Shown in pieces: positions 1 through 10,060 of a stretch of DNA of 64,000 bases (its first letter is position 1; the number at the start of each line of letters is the position of its first letter). Position numbers and translations under genes: made by a program. Source of the stretch: Nageia nagi (taxonomy: Eukaryota; Pinophyta); contig JBITNC010000001.1 in the NCBI GenBank assembly GCA_050084985.1, positions 77,376,001-77,440,000 on the forward strand. The letters are read 5' to 3'. The notes beneath the pieces were generated by a model, which worked only from the letters and a program-made list of their open reading frames with translations, did not search any database and was not told the origin of the DNA.

Positions 1-386
1 TGAAAAGCCACCGTAGGTCGTAACTAACCCCCTCTATCCACATCATCTTGGAAAGTTGAAATGTTTCAACTCTCTCTCACTATTTTGGCTTCTTGTTCGG
101 CTATTACAGAGTCATCGACAATTACAATACGAACACCGATGATCACCTCAAAATGTCGATGACTATCTTGGGTCGCTGGTGACTGGTTTTTAATTTTGTG
201 ACAATATTAAAATGACCGTTAAATAGCCAATTTTACCTAAAAAGAGTCATGTGACCACTTGTTTTGCATGTACTTGACGGGAGCTATCCAATAATATAGT
301 TTTTAAACCTATTTTATATTATCGTGAAGAGTTATGATTATTTTAATGTTTACTAGTTAAGAAGGGGACATTTTTAGGTGTCTACA
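1..386 (-). repeat. 3' LTR of element A, partial
   Basis: This matches the last 385 bases of the LTR at 25478-25862 and ends in TCTACA, the complement of the TGTAGA that begins the LTR on the minus strand. The rest lies outside the window. It carries inverted and direct copies of the CpG-rich motif at 111-119, 131-144, 154-163 and 172-183. Confidence 0.9.
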
Positions 387-400
387 TTTTGCCCCTTTTT
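387..400 (-). other. Polypurine tract of element A
   Basis: On the minus strand this reads AAAAAGGGGCAAAA directly before the 3' LTR, the expected place and composition for the plus-strand primer of reverse transcription. Element B has the same tract at 27145-27158. Confidence 0.8.
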
Positions 401-1082
401 GAATTATCAACCGAAAATGCGATTGATAATTTCAAAAATATAGAATGAGAAGCTTTGTTGCTTTTTTATGATATAAGTTTTGACTCAATTTCTTAGATGA
501 ATCAAAATTATGATAAAATGTGTTTTCATTTTACATTTGATGTAGTTTTGAAAACAAATTTGAATATACTTCAGAAGTGACTATTTTCGGTATGATAATG
601 TGTTGAGCTTGTGTGACAGTTGCATGACATTTATATTATGTCATTTTGCATGTCTAAGTGCACATGTACCATATAAGTCCTCTTTAGTATATGAGTTTGA
701 TGGTGTTGTCCTTTATCCTGACAACGGGATTTCAAGATGATCTCCTGTAACAATGATACATCACATTTTATCGTATTTTGATTTTCTTGACCAATTCAAG
801 GTTACTTTGAGAAAATTTTAATATTCTCATGGCTATTTCCAAATGAAACACTTTACTTCCAATCATCTGCATTTAGTTGCGATCGTCGCTATTCGTCTTC
901 AAGTCACCGATGTTTAGTTACAGTCACCGACGTCCGTCTGTAAGTCGTCGGGTGTTTCAAAAAGAAAAAGTTTTGACTTTTTCTTATTCCTTTCTTTTTA
1001 GCTGTCACTTTCATTATCATCCAGCATGAGTTTCCCTTGCAATCTCATTGATTTCCAGCCATTGATATTCGTTACAATCACC
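401..1082 (+). promoter_or_regulatory. Upstream region of the antisense PMD gene (element A)
   Basis: This is a 680-base non-coding stretch between the purine tract and the PMD start codon, conserved in element B (27159-27843). Because the PMD gene runs opposite to the retrotransposon, its promoter should lie here or in the adjoining LTR. The visible structure is the phased motif array at 862-957. I do not see a clear TATA box placed convincingly before the ATG. Confidence 0.5.
862..957 (+). repeat. Phased CpG-rich motif array upstream of PMD (A)
   Basis: Five copies of a 13-base motif close to GTCRYYGRYRTYY start at 862, 882, 903, 923 and 944, with steps of 20, 21, 20 and 21. The first copies are degenerate. 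Element B keeps three copies here. The same motif forms the leader array at 24793-24938. Confidence 0.7.
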
Positions 1083-2620
1083 ATGCCTCCACGTAGATGC
1101 TCCACTGGACGTTCTCGACCTATCCAGGAAGAGGTAGGGTTTTGAAATCACTTTCTTTTCTATTTTTTATTTATAACTTGTAATTTAACTATTTAATTTC
1201 AAAATTGAAACCATGTATGACATTTAAAAATCATTTTGATCATTTTTATCAGATGAATTTTGTAAATCATGCTTTTATATATATTTTTTGTGAAATTTTT
1301 CATAATTCGGCCTCGATCGCTAACCTAGGCCGAACGATGACAGAGTCGTTGGTGTTTGGAATGCGAACATCGACGATTGATTCTTACTTATTTGAAACAT
1401 CAACATTTTAGTATGAAATGCCATTTTTTTTAAGCTGAACCTTTTTAACATTATACAGGTTCAAGACATCTTTGAGCCTTGAGGTAGATATCCCTCGATT
1501 CTACAGGAGGGTAGAGGTCTTCTAGGTCCAGCTGATCATACCTTTTTCAGATCCATCGATTTTGGAGTGGGTCCACACATGGGTTGCATTCATTGGGAGT
1601 ATCCTTTATTGGCTACATTGCTAGATAGATGGGATGCAGTGACATGCACTTTTCATCTTCCGATAGGGGAGATGACCATCACAGTGGAGGATATACATAG
1701 ATTGTATAGACTCCCCATTCATGGAAAGAGGATTTTGCCTATGGTGGATAGAACAGGAGCTTTACCTGCTATTTCTTATTTGTATGGGGCCACTTGGGTT
1801 GATACTATTGTTTCGAAGATTATTTCAGGTGGTATTCGATATTACCAGTACTGGATAGAGGATCAGCAGGGGATGATCCATTTTTCCTACTTGATGGGTT
1901 TGGTACAATGTTATGCTCTCCCTAATACTGGTAATGGGAGATTTCTATGGTCATTGTTGCCCATTATTGTAGATATGATGTAGCAGGGTACAATGTATGC
2001 TTGGGCACCCACATTATTAGCCCAAATTTATAGGGAACTATTCTTTTATTCACAGGGACATAGGGCCTCTTTATCAGTTACTATCACCTTGCAGGCATGG
2101 GCTTATGAGCATATAGCTGTGGCTCATCCTCCAGGGTTATCGATGCTGGGGTTTGGTATTCACTTAGATTACGAGGTTGGCATAGTCTGATGGCATGATG
2201 ATTTTTATATTCACCCATCGGATGGAGTTCATCGAGATGTGAGCTATTATCGCCACATGCTTAGTCACTTGATTCCAGATCAAGTGAGATTCAGGCCTTA
2301 TCACTTGTATTCCATCTGGAGAGAGCTTGCAGCTGAGCTTACTGGTATTTGGTAGCCACATGTTTTGAGTGGTCATCGAGCTAATTTTTTGGAGTACTTT
2401 CATTTTGATCGAGTGCATCATCAGTTCAGCCTAGTTCAGGATGTACCTACCCCATCAGTGCCATATCAGCATGAGGGCACTATTTCAGCAGATGGTGTAC
2501 AACCTTTGGTTTATGTAGAGTTAGATCCTACTTAGGAGGAGGGATCATTGGAGGATGATACCAAGGAGGATGATGTAGGGGTATCTAAGGCATTTAGGGC
2601 CTGGTGGGAGGAGGGAGATG

Positions 2621-2625
2621 ATGGC
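2621..2625. other. Target-site duplication ATGGC, left of the copia element
   Basis: ATGGC occurs immediately before the LTR at 2626 and again at 11318-11322 after the other LTR. Element B has the uninterrupted site (about 29384-29400, GAAATGATGGCTTAGAGG), which confirms the insertion point. Confidence 0.95.
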
Positions 2626-3123
2626 TGAAGGATTTGAACTATAACTAAACAAATCCTCTAGGACCTTAGACTAGGAAACTCAAGATTACACATCTATAAT
2701 TCTAAGAACATCATTCACACAATATGACACCAATATAATGTGGTTCCTCCCTCCTTGGGAGTACATCCACAACTAGCTCTCTTATTCTCAAATCTATGTC
2801 TCTCTTACAACTATTCTCTAGCTCTCTCCTACACAACCAAGTAGAGTAATCTTACTCAAAACTTAGATATGTTTACATGAGGAGAGGCCCTCTATTTATA
2901 GGTTGAGAGCACCTCCCTAACCTTCCTTTAACCCAAGGGTAAGGTTAGGGTTACATTAAATGTACCACCAAACTTCAACCTACCAACTAACTCCTTTGGT
3001 AAAGTCAAAGTCTATACATTAAAGAATTCTATTAATCATTTAAGGTATCTACATACCCTTAAGTGATTAATTGAATTTACAAGGAGTCTAGATATTCACA
3101 ATATTTCATTACAAATTCTAACA
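2626..3123 (-). repeat. 3' LTR of the copia element
   Basis: 498 bp, TG...CA on both strands. It matches 10820-11317 except for A/G at 2894 versus 11088. It contains the TATA-like TATAAATAGA on the minus strand. Confidence 0.95.
2891..2900 (-). promoter_or_regulatory. TATA box in the copia 3' LTR
   Basis: The minus strand reads TATAAATAGA, a canonical plant TATA box. The only LTR difference falls inside it: the 5' LTR has TATAAACAGA. Confidence 0.7.
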
Positions 3124-3134
3124 CTCCCCCTTAA
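3124..3134 (-). other. Polypurine tract of the copia element
   Basis: On the minus strand TTAAGGGGGAG ends directly at the 3' LTR, the standard primer for plus-strand DNA synthesis. Confidence 0.9.
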
Positions 3135-3610
3135 TGCAATATTGGGATAGAGCGTAGAAGAGAGAAGAGAGAGAGTAAGAGAGAGTTCTCCTCCATAGAG
3201 ATACAAGTGGAGATAAGAACTTTTACATATTTTTGAGAATCTTTTTGAGAGCTAGTATGAGACTCACTACATTACCATTTGACAAAAATGGTTTACAATA
3301 CAATCATTAACCACAACTGGTTTCACTGTACATAGTAGTCGATCAACTTTAAGCTGACATGTGAGTCTCCATGAGCTTGCTTTCACAAGGTGAGTAACCT
3401 GCATTTCTAAAGAAGATCCTGCATGCTACAAGCAACTCATGAACAAAATCAGTTAGATGCATCATATATTCAAATAAGAGAATTAAATAATGCCATCTTA
3501 TAAATAACTGATCAATGGTGCACTATAAGCCATCACAGAGATGCCAAGCCATTACTCATAGTCACCTGTTGTATATAGACATGTGTTGATTTTAAAAATA
3601 GAGCATAAAA
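3135..3610 (-). other. Copia 3' untranslated region, distal part
   Basis: A+T-rich, non-coding, between the tandem hairpins and the purine tract. It includes a purine-rich run (AGAGAAGAGAGAGAG-like, about 3150-3185). I see no ORF or other element. Confidence 0.6.
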
Positions 3611-4019
3611 TTGTACAACGAGTTTCTCACGCAGAGCAAACTCACCACAGAGGTATAGAATGTACAACAAGTTCGTCACGCAGAGCGAACTTACCACGGA
3701 GGTATATTAAATTATATGCTCAAAAATTGTACAACGAGTTTCTCACGCAGAGCAAACTCACCACGGAGGTATAGAGCATAAAAATTGTACAACGAGTTTC
3801 TCACGCAGAGCAAACTCACCACGGAGGTATAGAATGTACAACAAGTTCATCACGCAGAGCGAACTTACCACGGAGGTATATTAATTATATGCTCAAAATT
3901 TGTACAACAAGTTTCTCACGTAGAGCAAACTTACCACTGAGGTATAAAATAATCAACACTCTATAACAACAATTGTACAACAAGTTTGTCACGCAGAGCA
4001 AACTTACCATGGAGGTCTA
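3611..4019 (-). repeat. Seven tandem hairpin repeats in the copia 3' UTR
   Basis: Units start at 3611, 3661, 3727, 3785, 3835, 3899 and 3972. Each has TGTACAAC, a stem-loop with loop core CACGCAGAG, and ACCACGGAGGT. The stems vary but still pair: GAGTTT/AAACTC (units 1, 3, 4), AAGTTC/GAACTT (2, 5) and AAGTTT/AAACTT (6, 7). Units 1-3 and 4-6 form a 174-bp higher-order repeat. The unit nearest the gene runs into the polyprotein stop codon, so the array begins the 3' UTR of the genomic RNA. Confidence 0.85.
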
Positions 4020-7000
4020 GAATGTACAATCAAAAAAGGGCAACTTCACCAACCCTAGAGAATCCCTAAGCTTGCAAAACTGAGCTTCAGGAAGGGGCTT
4101 GGTGAATAAATCAGCGGAGTTTTCAGTAGATGGACAATACTGCAAGTGTATGATGTCATCTAGAACCTTCTCCCTGATAAAATGAGCTTGGATTTCTACA
4201 TGTTTGGTTCGCTGATGGAACACAGGATTCTTAGCCAAAGAGATAGCCGATTGATTATCTGACGAAATAAGAGATGGGCCATTTTGCTTATACCCAATTT
4301 CGGTCAGAAGATGTCTTAGCCAAATAGCTTCTTGGGCGGCAACAGACATGGCTCGATATTCAGCTTCGGTGGTAGAAAGAGTCACAGTAGGTTGCTTCTT
4401 GGAAGCCCAAGAGATAGCACCTGAACCAATGCTAAACACATATGCAGAGGTTGATTTTCTATCATCTCTATCTCCCCCATAATCAGAATCGGAGAACCCT
4501 GAGAGAACAATCGAGGGCACTTTGGAATACTTAAGAGCAAGATCCTTCGTCCCTGTGACATACCTCAAGATTTGCTTAACATCATTGAGGTGTTCAACAT
4601 ATGGTTTTTGCATGAATCGTGCCATCAGATTCACTGCAAAGGCAATATCAGGACGAGAGATAGTCAGATACAGAAGACTACCAATCAATTGTCTATAAGC
4701 TGTAGCATCAGCCAACTGAGAATCTGAGCTCAGTGATACAACGATTCCAGGAGAAACAGGTATTGCAGCATATTTGCACTCCTCCATTCCAAACTTTTGC
4801 AAGATGTCTGATATATACTTAGATTGACTAAGATAAGTACAATCTTTATGTTGGTATACTTGCATCCCAAGATAGTAATGCAATAGACCTAGATCAGTCA
4901 TTTCAAATGTTGCCTTGAGTTTGGAGATGCACTCTTGGATGATTTCAATATTATTGCCTGTGATGAGAAGATCATCCACATAAAGGAGTATTATGACCAC
5001 GTCTTGTCCTTGATTGAGTACATATAGATCTGAATCTGAGAAGCACTTGGAAAAACCAATATCTGCAAAGAATCCTGAAATTTTTTTGTACCATGCTCTA
5101 GGTGCTTGCTTAAGTCCATACAAAGACTTCTTTAGTTTGCACACAAGAGTCTCTTTTCCTTCTGGAATAAATCCTTCTGGTTGATTCATGTAGATTTCAA
5201 CATCTAAGTCCCCATTGAGAAATGCACTTTTGACATCAAGTTGAAAGGCTTTCCATCCTTGAGCTGCAGAAAGAGCAAGAATTATTTTGACAGTAGGCAT
5301 CTTGGCTACAGGAGCAAAGGTTTCCTCATAATCAATACCATATTTTTGAGCGAATCCTTTGGCTACTAACCTTGCCTTGTACTTTTCAATGTTTCCATCA
5401 GAATTGTACTTGACCTTGTATATCCATTTATTGCCAATCACATTTTTCTCATTGGGATAAGGAACCAAATCCCAAGTTTCATTTTTCATGAGAGCCTCAT
5501 ACTCAACTTTCATAGCTTCCATCCAACACTCTTGCTTGGAAGCTTCTTTGAAGGTTGATGGCTCATGCATATTATCAATTTTGGCAAATAAGGATTTATT
5601 TAAGGTCATACTTCTTGTAATTCTCTGTGCTGGAGAATTTTGCTCTTGTGGTGACTTTTCTACATGATCATCCAACCAGTTAGGTGCAGGCGAAGAATCA
5701 TCTGTATCAGACACTTCAGCATGAGAGGTTGTATCCTCAGAAAGTTCATGGAACTTAACATCCCTAGACACAAAGACTATTTTATGGGATGAAGAGTAGA
5801 GCCTGTAACCTCTATGCTGATTATCATACCCCACAAAGATGCATTTTTCTGATCGTTTATCGAGCTTCTTTCTTTTCTCTGAGGTAATGAAGGCAAATGC
5901 ATCACAACCGAAGATACTGAAGTGTGAGAGGTTAGGTTTCTTTCCTGTCCATGCTTCATATGGAGTTTTACCTTCAACTGCCTTAGTAGGACACCTATTT
6001 AGGGTGTGAATAGCAGTGTGAACAGCTTCGCCCCATAAGAAACTAGGAAGGTTACCCAACATGCATCTTGCCATTTCCATAATGGTGCGATTCTTCCTTT
6101 CAGCAACTCCATTTTGCTGAGGGGTGTAAGGGATTGTGAATTGTCGCTTAATCCCGTGTTTAACACAAAAGTTGTTAAACTCATTGCTATTATATTCACC
6201 CCCATTGTCCGATCTCAGCATTTTGATCTTAAAATCAGTTTGATTTTCAACAAGTGCCTTGAAGTCTTGAAACCTGTCAAAAGTTTGATCCTTGTGCTCA
6301 AGTAGATAACCAAATGTCATCCTACTGAAGTCATCAATGAAGGTCAGAACATAAGAAGCTCCACCTAGTGACTTAGTTTGAAAAGGACCCATCAAATCTG
6401 AATGCACAAGCTGAAGAGGACAAGTAGCCCGAGTTGCCTTATCTTTTTCAAACTTTTGCCTATGCATCTTTCCTAGAATGCACCTTTCACAAAGACCAAC
6501 TGTGGGTGAAATATTAGGTAAACCTTCCACAAGTTCTTGAGTTTTCATGGCTTGAATACTCTTGTGGTTAAGGTGTCCTAATCGTTGATGCCAAAGATTA
6601 CCTTTTGAACAAACATTTGTAGCAAGACAAATCTTTGAAGGTACTTGATCCACAATATAAAGGTCATTCTTTACTGATCCTTTCATCAAAGTGGCAAGTC
6701 CTTTCTTAACACACCAAGAGTGTGAGGTAAACTCAAATGAGCATCCTTTCCTTGTAATTTGAATCACGGAGATGAGATTCATCCTTAGTTTAGGCACATA
6801 AAAGACATTGTCAAGAGTCTTTCCATGAATCTTCACACTTCCTATTCCGTGAACATCAAGGACTGTATTATCACCTATCACAACTGCATCCTTTTTGTAC
6901 TTATGAAAATTTTCAAACTTATCTTTTTCATAACACATGTGATTAGTGCATCCTGTATCAATAATCCAATCATTTGAAACAGTTTGAGTCATTGAGTAGT

Positions 7001-7943
7001 AGGCAACAGAAGCAGCATGCTTGTTCTTCTTTTTATTATTGAAATTTCTCAAATTTGCATTTCCCTTTCCTTTTTGAGCAAATTTCTTTTTGCGACAATC
7101 ATACTCTTTGTGCCCAAAGATGCCACAGAAGTTACAATTCCCATCAAACTTTTCTTGAGGTGTTGGATTGCTTGATCCTGCTTTATCATTCCTGTGCCTG
7201 TAGTTGCCATGATTGTTGTTGTTGTTGCCCTTTTTGTCATACTTCCTGAAGGTAGATGAGGACTTGTTGTCTTTGAATTTGTAATGTTTGAACTTTTTCT
7301 TGAAAGGAGTTTTGGTTGCTCCTAGAGCAATGCTATGGTCCTTTGGAGAAAGGTTCAACATTTTCTTGTTCAAAGTTTCCTCATGCTTTAGAAGAAGTCT
7401 TGAAAGGTTATCTAGTGAGATGACATCTTCTTCATCATCAAGCCTTGTTTCCATAACTGTGACAAAGTTGCTGAACTTTGAAGTAAGGCTTTGTAGAATG
7501 ATGAAGACCATGAACTCATCATTGATCCAGTTGCATCCACAACCAACCAGTTGTGTCCTGAGGTCAATGATTTTGTTTAAGTAGATGGAGGCACTTTCAT
7601 CTTCACTTTGACGATACTGCAACAACTTTTGTAGAATGGTAAACCTTCTGGAAAATTTGGACCCAAGGTAGATTTTCTTTAACCGATCCCAAGCTTCCTT
7701 TGCTGAAGTTGATGAAGAAATCATGAGAAGGACATCATCTGAAACTGCACGGTATATCATAGAAGTTGCTAACTCATTCTTTGAGTTGTATACTTCAAGA
7801 GCCTTCTCATCGGTAGGAGCAACCGTATCTTCACTAACTGTCTGCCATAGCTTTCTTGCTTGTAACTCGGCTTTCATACGTGGTTCCCATATTCCAAAGT
7901 TTGAACCATCGAGTATGTGCTTGGGAATGAAGGTTTCAACCAT
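4017..7943 (-). CDS. Ty1/copia Gag-Pol polyprotein, intact
   Basis: A 1308-residue polyprotein without a break, about the usual length for plant copia elements such as Tnt1. I start at the Met of MVETFIPKH (7943). An upstream in-frame Met at 8027 would add 28 mostly hydrophobic residues, which is less likely. Domains in order: UBN2-type Gag (about 1-210); CCHC knuckle, residues 270-283 (C-X2-C-X4-H-X4-C); aspartic protease DTG at 329-331 (DSG is commoner in this group); GAG-pre-integrase zinc region (about 450-490); integrase with D516, D579 and E615, an exact D-D35-E ending; RT with QLDVKSAF near 903 and YVDD at 988-991; RNase H with SDSDYGGD and STTEAEY, ending near ENSADLFTKPL. It should be cleaved into capsid, protease, integrase and RT-RNase H. 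All catalytic residues I can identify are present. Confidence 0.95.
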   Translation of the reverse strand: MVETFIPKHILDGSNFGIWEPRMKAELQARKLWQTVSEDTVAPTDEKALEVYNSKNELATSMIYRAVSDDVLLMISSSTSAKEAWDRLKKIYLGSKFSRRFTILQKLLQYRQSEDESASIYLNKIIDLRTQLVGCGCNWINDEFMVFIILQSLTSKFSNFVTVMETRLDDEEDVISLDNLSRLLLKHEETLNKKMLNLSPKDHSIALGATKTPFKKKFKHYKFKDNKSSSTFRKYDKKGNNNNNHGNYRHRNDKAGSSNPTPQEKFDGNCNFCGIFGHKEYDCRKKKFAQKGKGNANLRNFNNKKKNKHAASVAYYSMTQTVSNDWIIDTGCTNHMCYEKDKFENFHKYKKDAVVIGDNTVLDVHGIGSVKIHGKTLDNVFYVPKLRMNLISVIQITRKGCSFEFTSHSWCVKKGLATLMKGSVKNDLYIVDQVPSKICLATNVCSKGNLWHQRLGHLNHKSIQAMKTQELVEGLPNISPTVGLCERCILGKMHRQKFEKDKATRATCPLQLVHSDLMGPFQTKSLGGASYVLTFIDDFSRMTFGYLLEHKDQTFDRFQDFKALVENQTDFKIKMLRSDNGGEYNSNEFNNFCVKHGIKRQFTIPYTPQQNGVAERKNRTIMEMARCMLGNLPSFLWGEAVHTAIHTLNRCPTKAVEGKTPYEAWTGKKPNLSHFSIFGCDAFAFITSEKRKKLDKRSEKCIFVGYDNQHRGYRLYSSSHKIVFVSRDVKFHELSEDTTSHAEVSDTDDSSPAPNWLDDHVEKSPQEQNSPAQRITRSMTLNKSLFAKIDNMHEPSTFKEASKQECWMEAMKVEYEALMKNETWDLVPYPNEKNVIGNKWIYKVKYNSDGNIEKYKARLVAKGFAQKYGIDYEETFAPVAKMPTVKIILALSAAQGWKAFQLDVKSAFLNGDLDVEIYMNQPEGFIPEGKETLVCKLKKSLYGLKQAPRAWYKKISGFFADIGFSKCFSDSDLYVLNQGQDVVIILLYVDDLLITGNNIEIIQECISKLKATFEMTDLGLLHYYLGMQVYQHKDCTYLSQSKYISDILQKFGMEECKYAAIPVSPGIVVSLSSDSQLADATAYRQLIGSLLYLTISRPDIAFAVNLMARFMQKPYVEHLNDVKQILRYVTGTKDLALKYSKVPSIVLSGFSDSDYGGDRDDRKSTSAYVFSIGSGAISWASKKQPTVTLSTTEAEYRAMSVAAQEAIWLRHLLTEIGYKQNGPSLISSDNQSAISLAKNPVFHQRTKHVEIQAHFIREKVLDDIIHLQYCPSTENSADLFTKPLPEAQFCKLRDSLGLVKLPFFDCTF

Positions 7944-8740
7944 TGCTACAAAAACAAATAAATATGCAATAAGAATGTAAACTTTTACAATTTTTCCATC
8001 TATACATATAAAACAACTAATAAGCAAACATGTCCCACATGTGTAAACTCATTAACCACGATCCATAGAAGGATAAAGTTGGGGTTGTTTTCTTGTATAG
8101 AATTAGGCCTTCACCTGGATGCCCGCAAGGTGGAGCCCAGGTACTACCAGTCCTCAACCAGTTCACCTTGGTCAGTGATATACTCTCACAAGGAGAAGTA
8201 CTTACTATTTTCCAAGGATCTGACGTATCTTGGACCGGCCATTTTAATTATCTTGATTAAGGGTTTCAGTTTTCCTCCTAGGTTATCAGGATAATCCCTG
8301 AATGGACGTGCGGACATGTGGTATCACTACACACATGCCTGTCCACCTAATAGAGTTATGTCCAATCCAACAGAGGTCTTAGGGGCAATTAAGACGGACT
8401 TACCACCACTCGGTTCTTCGGACTGAAAGGGCTCCAGTCTGCCCTGTCCTCACCTCATGGCTCCCCAAACAAGTCATGTTGTGGAAAATACGTGCGGATG
8501 TATTCATTTTAGGGTTTACTTTTCACATTTTTGCGTATTGCAAGTATAAGCAAATGTGCAAAAAAATATAAAGTAAGGTGAAAAATTACTCCATCCACAC
8601 GAACTTGAAACCTTAAAAAAGGCCAAAAAAAAAAATTAAGTCCAATGGGTTTTGTTCTAACCCCTAAAGGACTTTTACATTGTTCACATTTTTCTCAAAG
8701 CACTTAATTAAACATTAAGAACTAAGTCCTACTTAGTATA

Positions 8741-9000
8741 TCACGACTTAAAAATTTAAGTAAGCATGCATCATGCATTAAAAATTTAAGTCCTAAGCAT
8801 ACTAAGTATTCATAACATGCATTGTATCATGACTTAAAATTTAAGTAAGCATGCATCATGCATTAAAAAATTTAAGTCCTAAGCATGCTTATGCATTCTT
8901 AACATTTAAGCATACTTATAACATGCATTCTATCATGACTTAAAATTTACGTAAGCATGCATCATGCATTAGAAATTTAAGTCCTAAGCATGTTTTAGTC
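8741..9000. repeat. Three tandem repeats in the copia leader
   Basis: Units start at 8741, 8827 and 8933. Each contains GACTTAAAATTTAAG, GCATGCATCATGCATTA and AATTTAAGTCCTAAGCAT. Unit length differs (86 and 106) through insertions between the shared blocks. Function unknown. Confidence 0.75.
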
Positions 9001-9429
9001 TTCAAATAAGATACATGCATCTAGATAAAATTTAAGTAAAAAATTTATACCAAGGCCCCCCCTTTGTTACTTAAAATTTTATCCCTAGAGAACCAATTTG
9101 TATGCTAAGACTTGTCTTATAAGGGTTGTATTTTAAGTAAAAAATTCCCTTATTTACTTAAAAAAATAGCATACTTTAAACTAAATTACTATGCATGTGC
9201 ACCTGTGAATTAAGCATTTAATTTTGAGGAGAAAATAAGAAATTATTTTAAGTGCTCCTAAGTGCATTTAATGGGAGCAATTGACTTGTAAAAAAAAATT
9301 AAATGCCTAAGTCAATAATCATTAAATGCTTAGGTGGAAAAATAGGACCCCCCCTTGTTCTTTCCACAAAAAAGACACGTTGCTTTTTGGAAGTGAAAAT
9401 ATGTAGGTGGTCAAAAAACAAAACTAAGG

Positions 9430-10060
9430 CATTTAAGGTGACTTGGAAGACTTGCAAGGTGTTGGTAGCCATCAACCTTGACCATGGAAGGAGGATGAGA
9501 AGGCTGGCGCAGGAGGCTGACCAGAGAGGAGGAGCTTAAGAGGAGAGGGAGGAAGAGAGTGCAGATCAGCATGCATCTTGGCAAACAGTTTGCAGGGTTG
9601 GGAGGAGACGCAGTCAGCGCGCGAGCAGATGGAGGAGAGGTCACGCGCAGAGGGAGATGTCATCCATAGCCATGAAGGGTTGTCTGCACCCATGCAACGT
9701 ATCCGTGTTGGGGCATCTCCTGCGATCACTGTAGTCTGGGAAATGGAGTCTGCATCATGCATCTGTTCATGAGGGAGTCGGTGCAGCTTGGCGCACGTGA
9801 GGGAGATGGCTGCGCGGGTCGGCGCCAGACGGGAGCAGACGTGGGTTATGCGCGCGGGAGGCGGGAGTGGCGCGGTGGAGGTGGCCGCACGGAGGAGGAG
9901 GAGGCCATCGTGCGTGATGTGGATGCACGTGAGCAGGCCGCAGTGAGGGAGCAAGAGCGGGAGCAGTCCGCAAGAGAAGGCCGCCGGTGAGGAGGCTGCG
10001 GGGGGAGGGGGCCGCGCGTGCGCGGGGGCGGAGGTGGTGGTGGCGCGCGGCGTTTTTGTT
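9430..10060 (-). other. G+C-rich island in the copia leader
   Basis: About 630 bases of high G+C with many CpGs and GCGC runs inside an otherwise A+T-rich element. The minus strand has an open frame of 160 codons (9954-9472), rich in Pro, Ala, Ser and Arg, and the plus strand also has open frames. None has a recognisable domain, so coding status is unsupported. It could be captured host sequence or a structured leader segment. G+C-rich DNA gives chance ORFs, so I make no gene call. Confidence 0.5.

Noticed and set aside
2164-2421. Minus-strand frames opposite the PMD exon (also 28984-29187 and 29424-29642)
   Set aside because: They mirror the PMD reading frame and have no domain of their own.
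3611-4019. CRISPR-like array (repeats with similar spacing)
   Set aside because: Spacers are short, A+T-rich and repeated, unit spacing varies, and the context is a plant retrotransposon 3' UTR.
7055-7980. Plus-strand open frames across the copia polyprotein (also 5777-6305)
   Set aside because: They are antisense or out-of-frame shadows of the intact minus-strand polyprotein.
8040-8480. tRNA-like or other structured RNA gene in the copia leader
   Set aside because: Some short inverted segments are present, but no cloverleaf, A/B box pair or known family could be supported.
9757-9990. Open frames on both strands of the G+C-rich island as protein genes
   Set aside because: Long frames are expected by chance in G+C-rich DNA. 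Composition is low complexity and no domain is recognisable.
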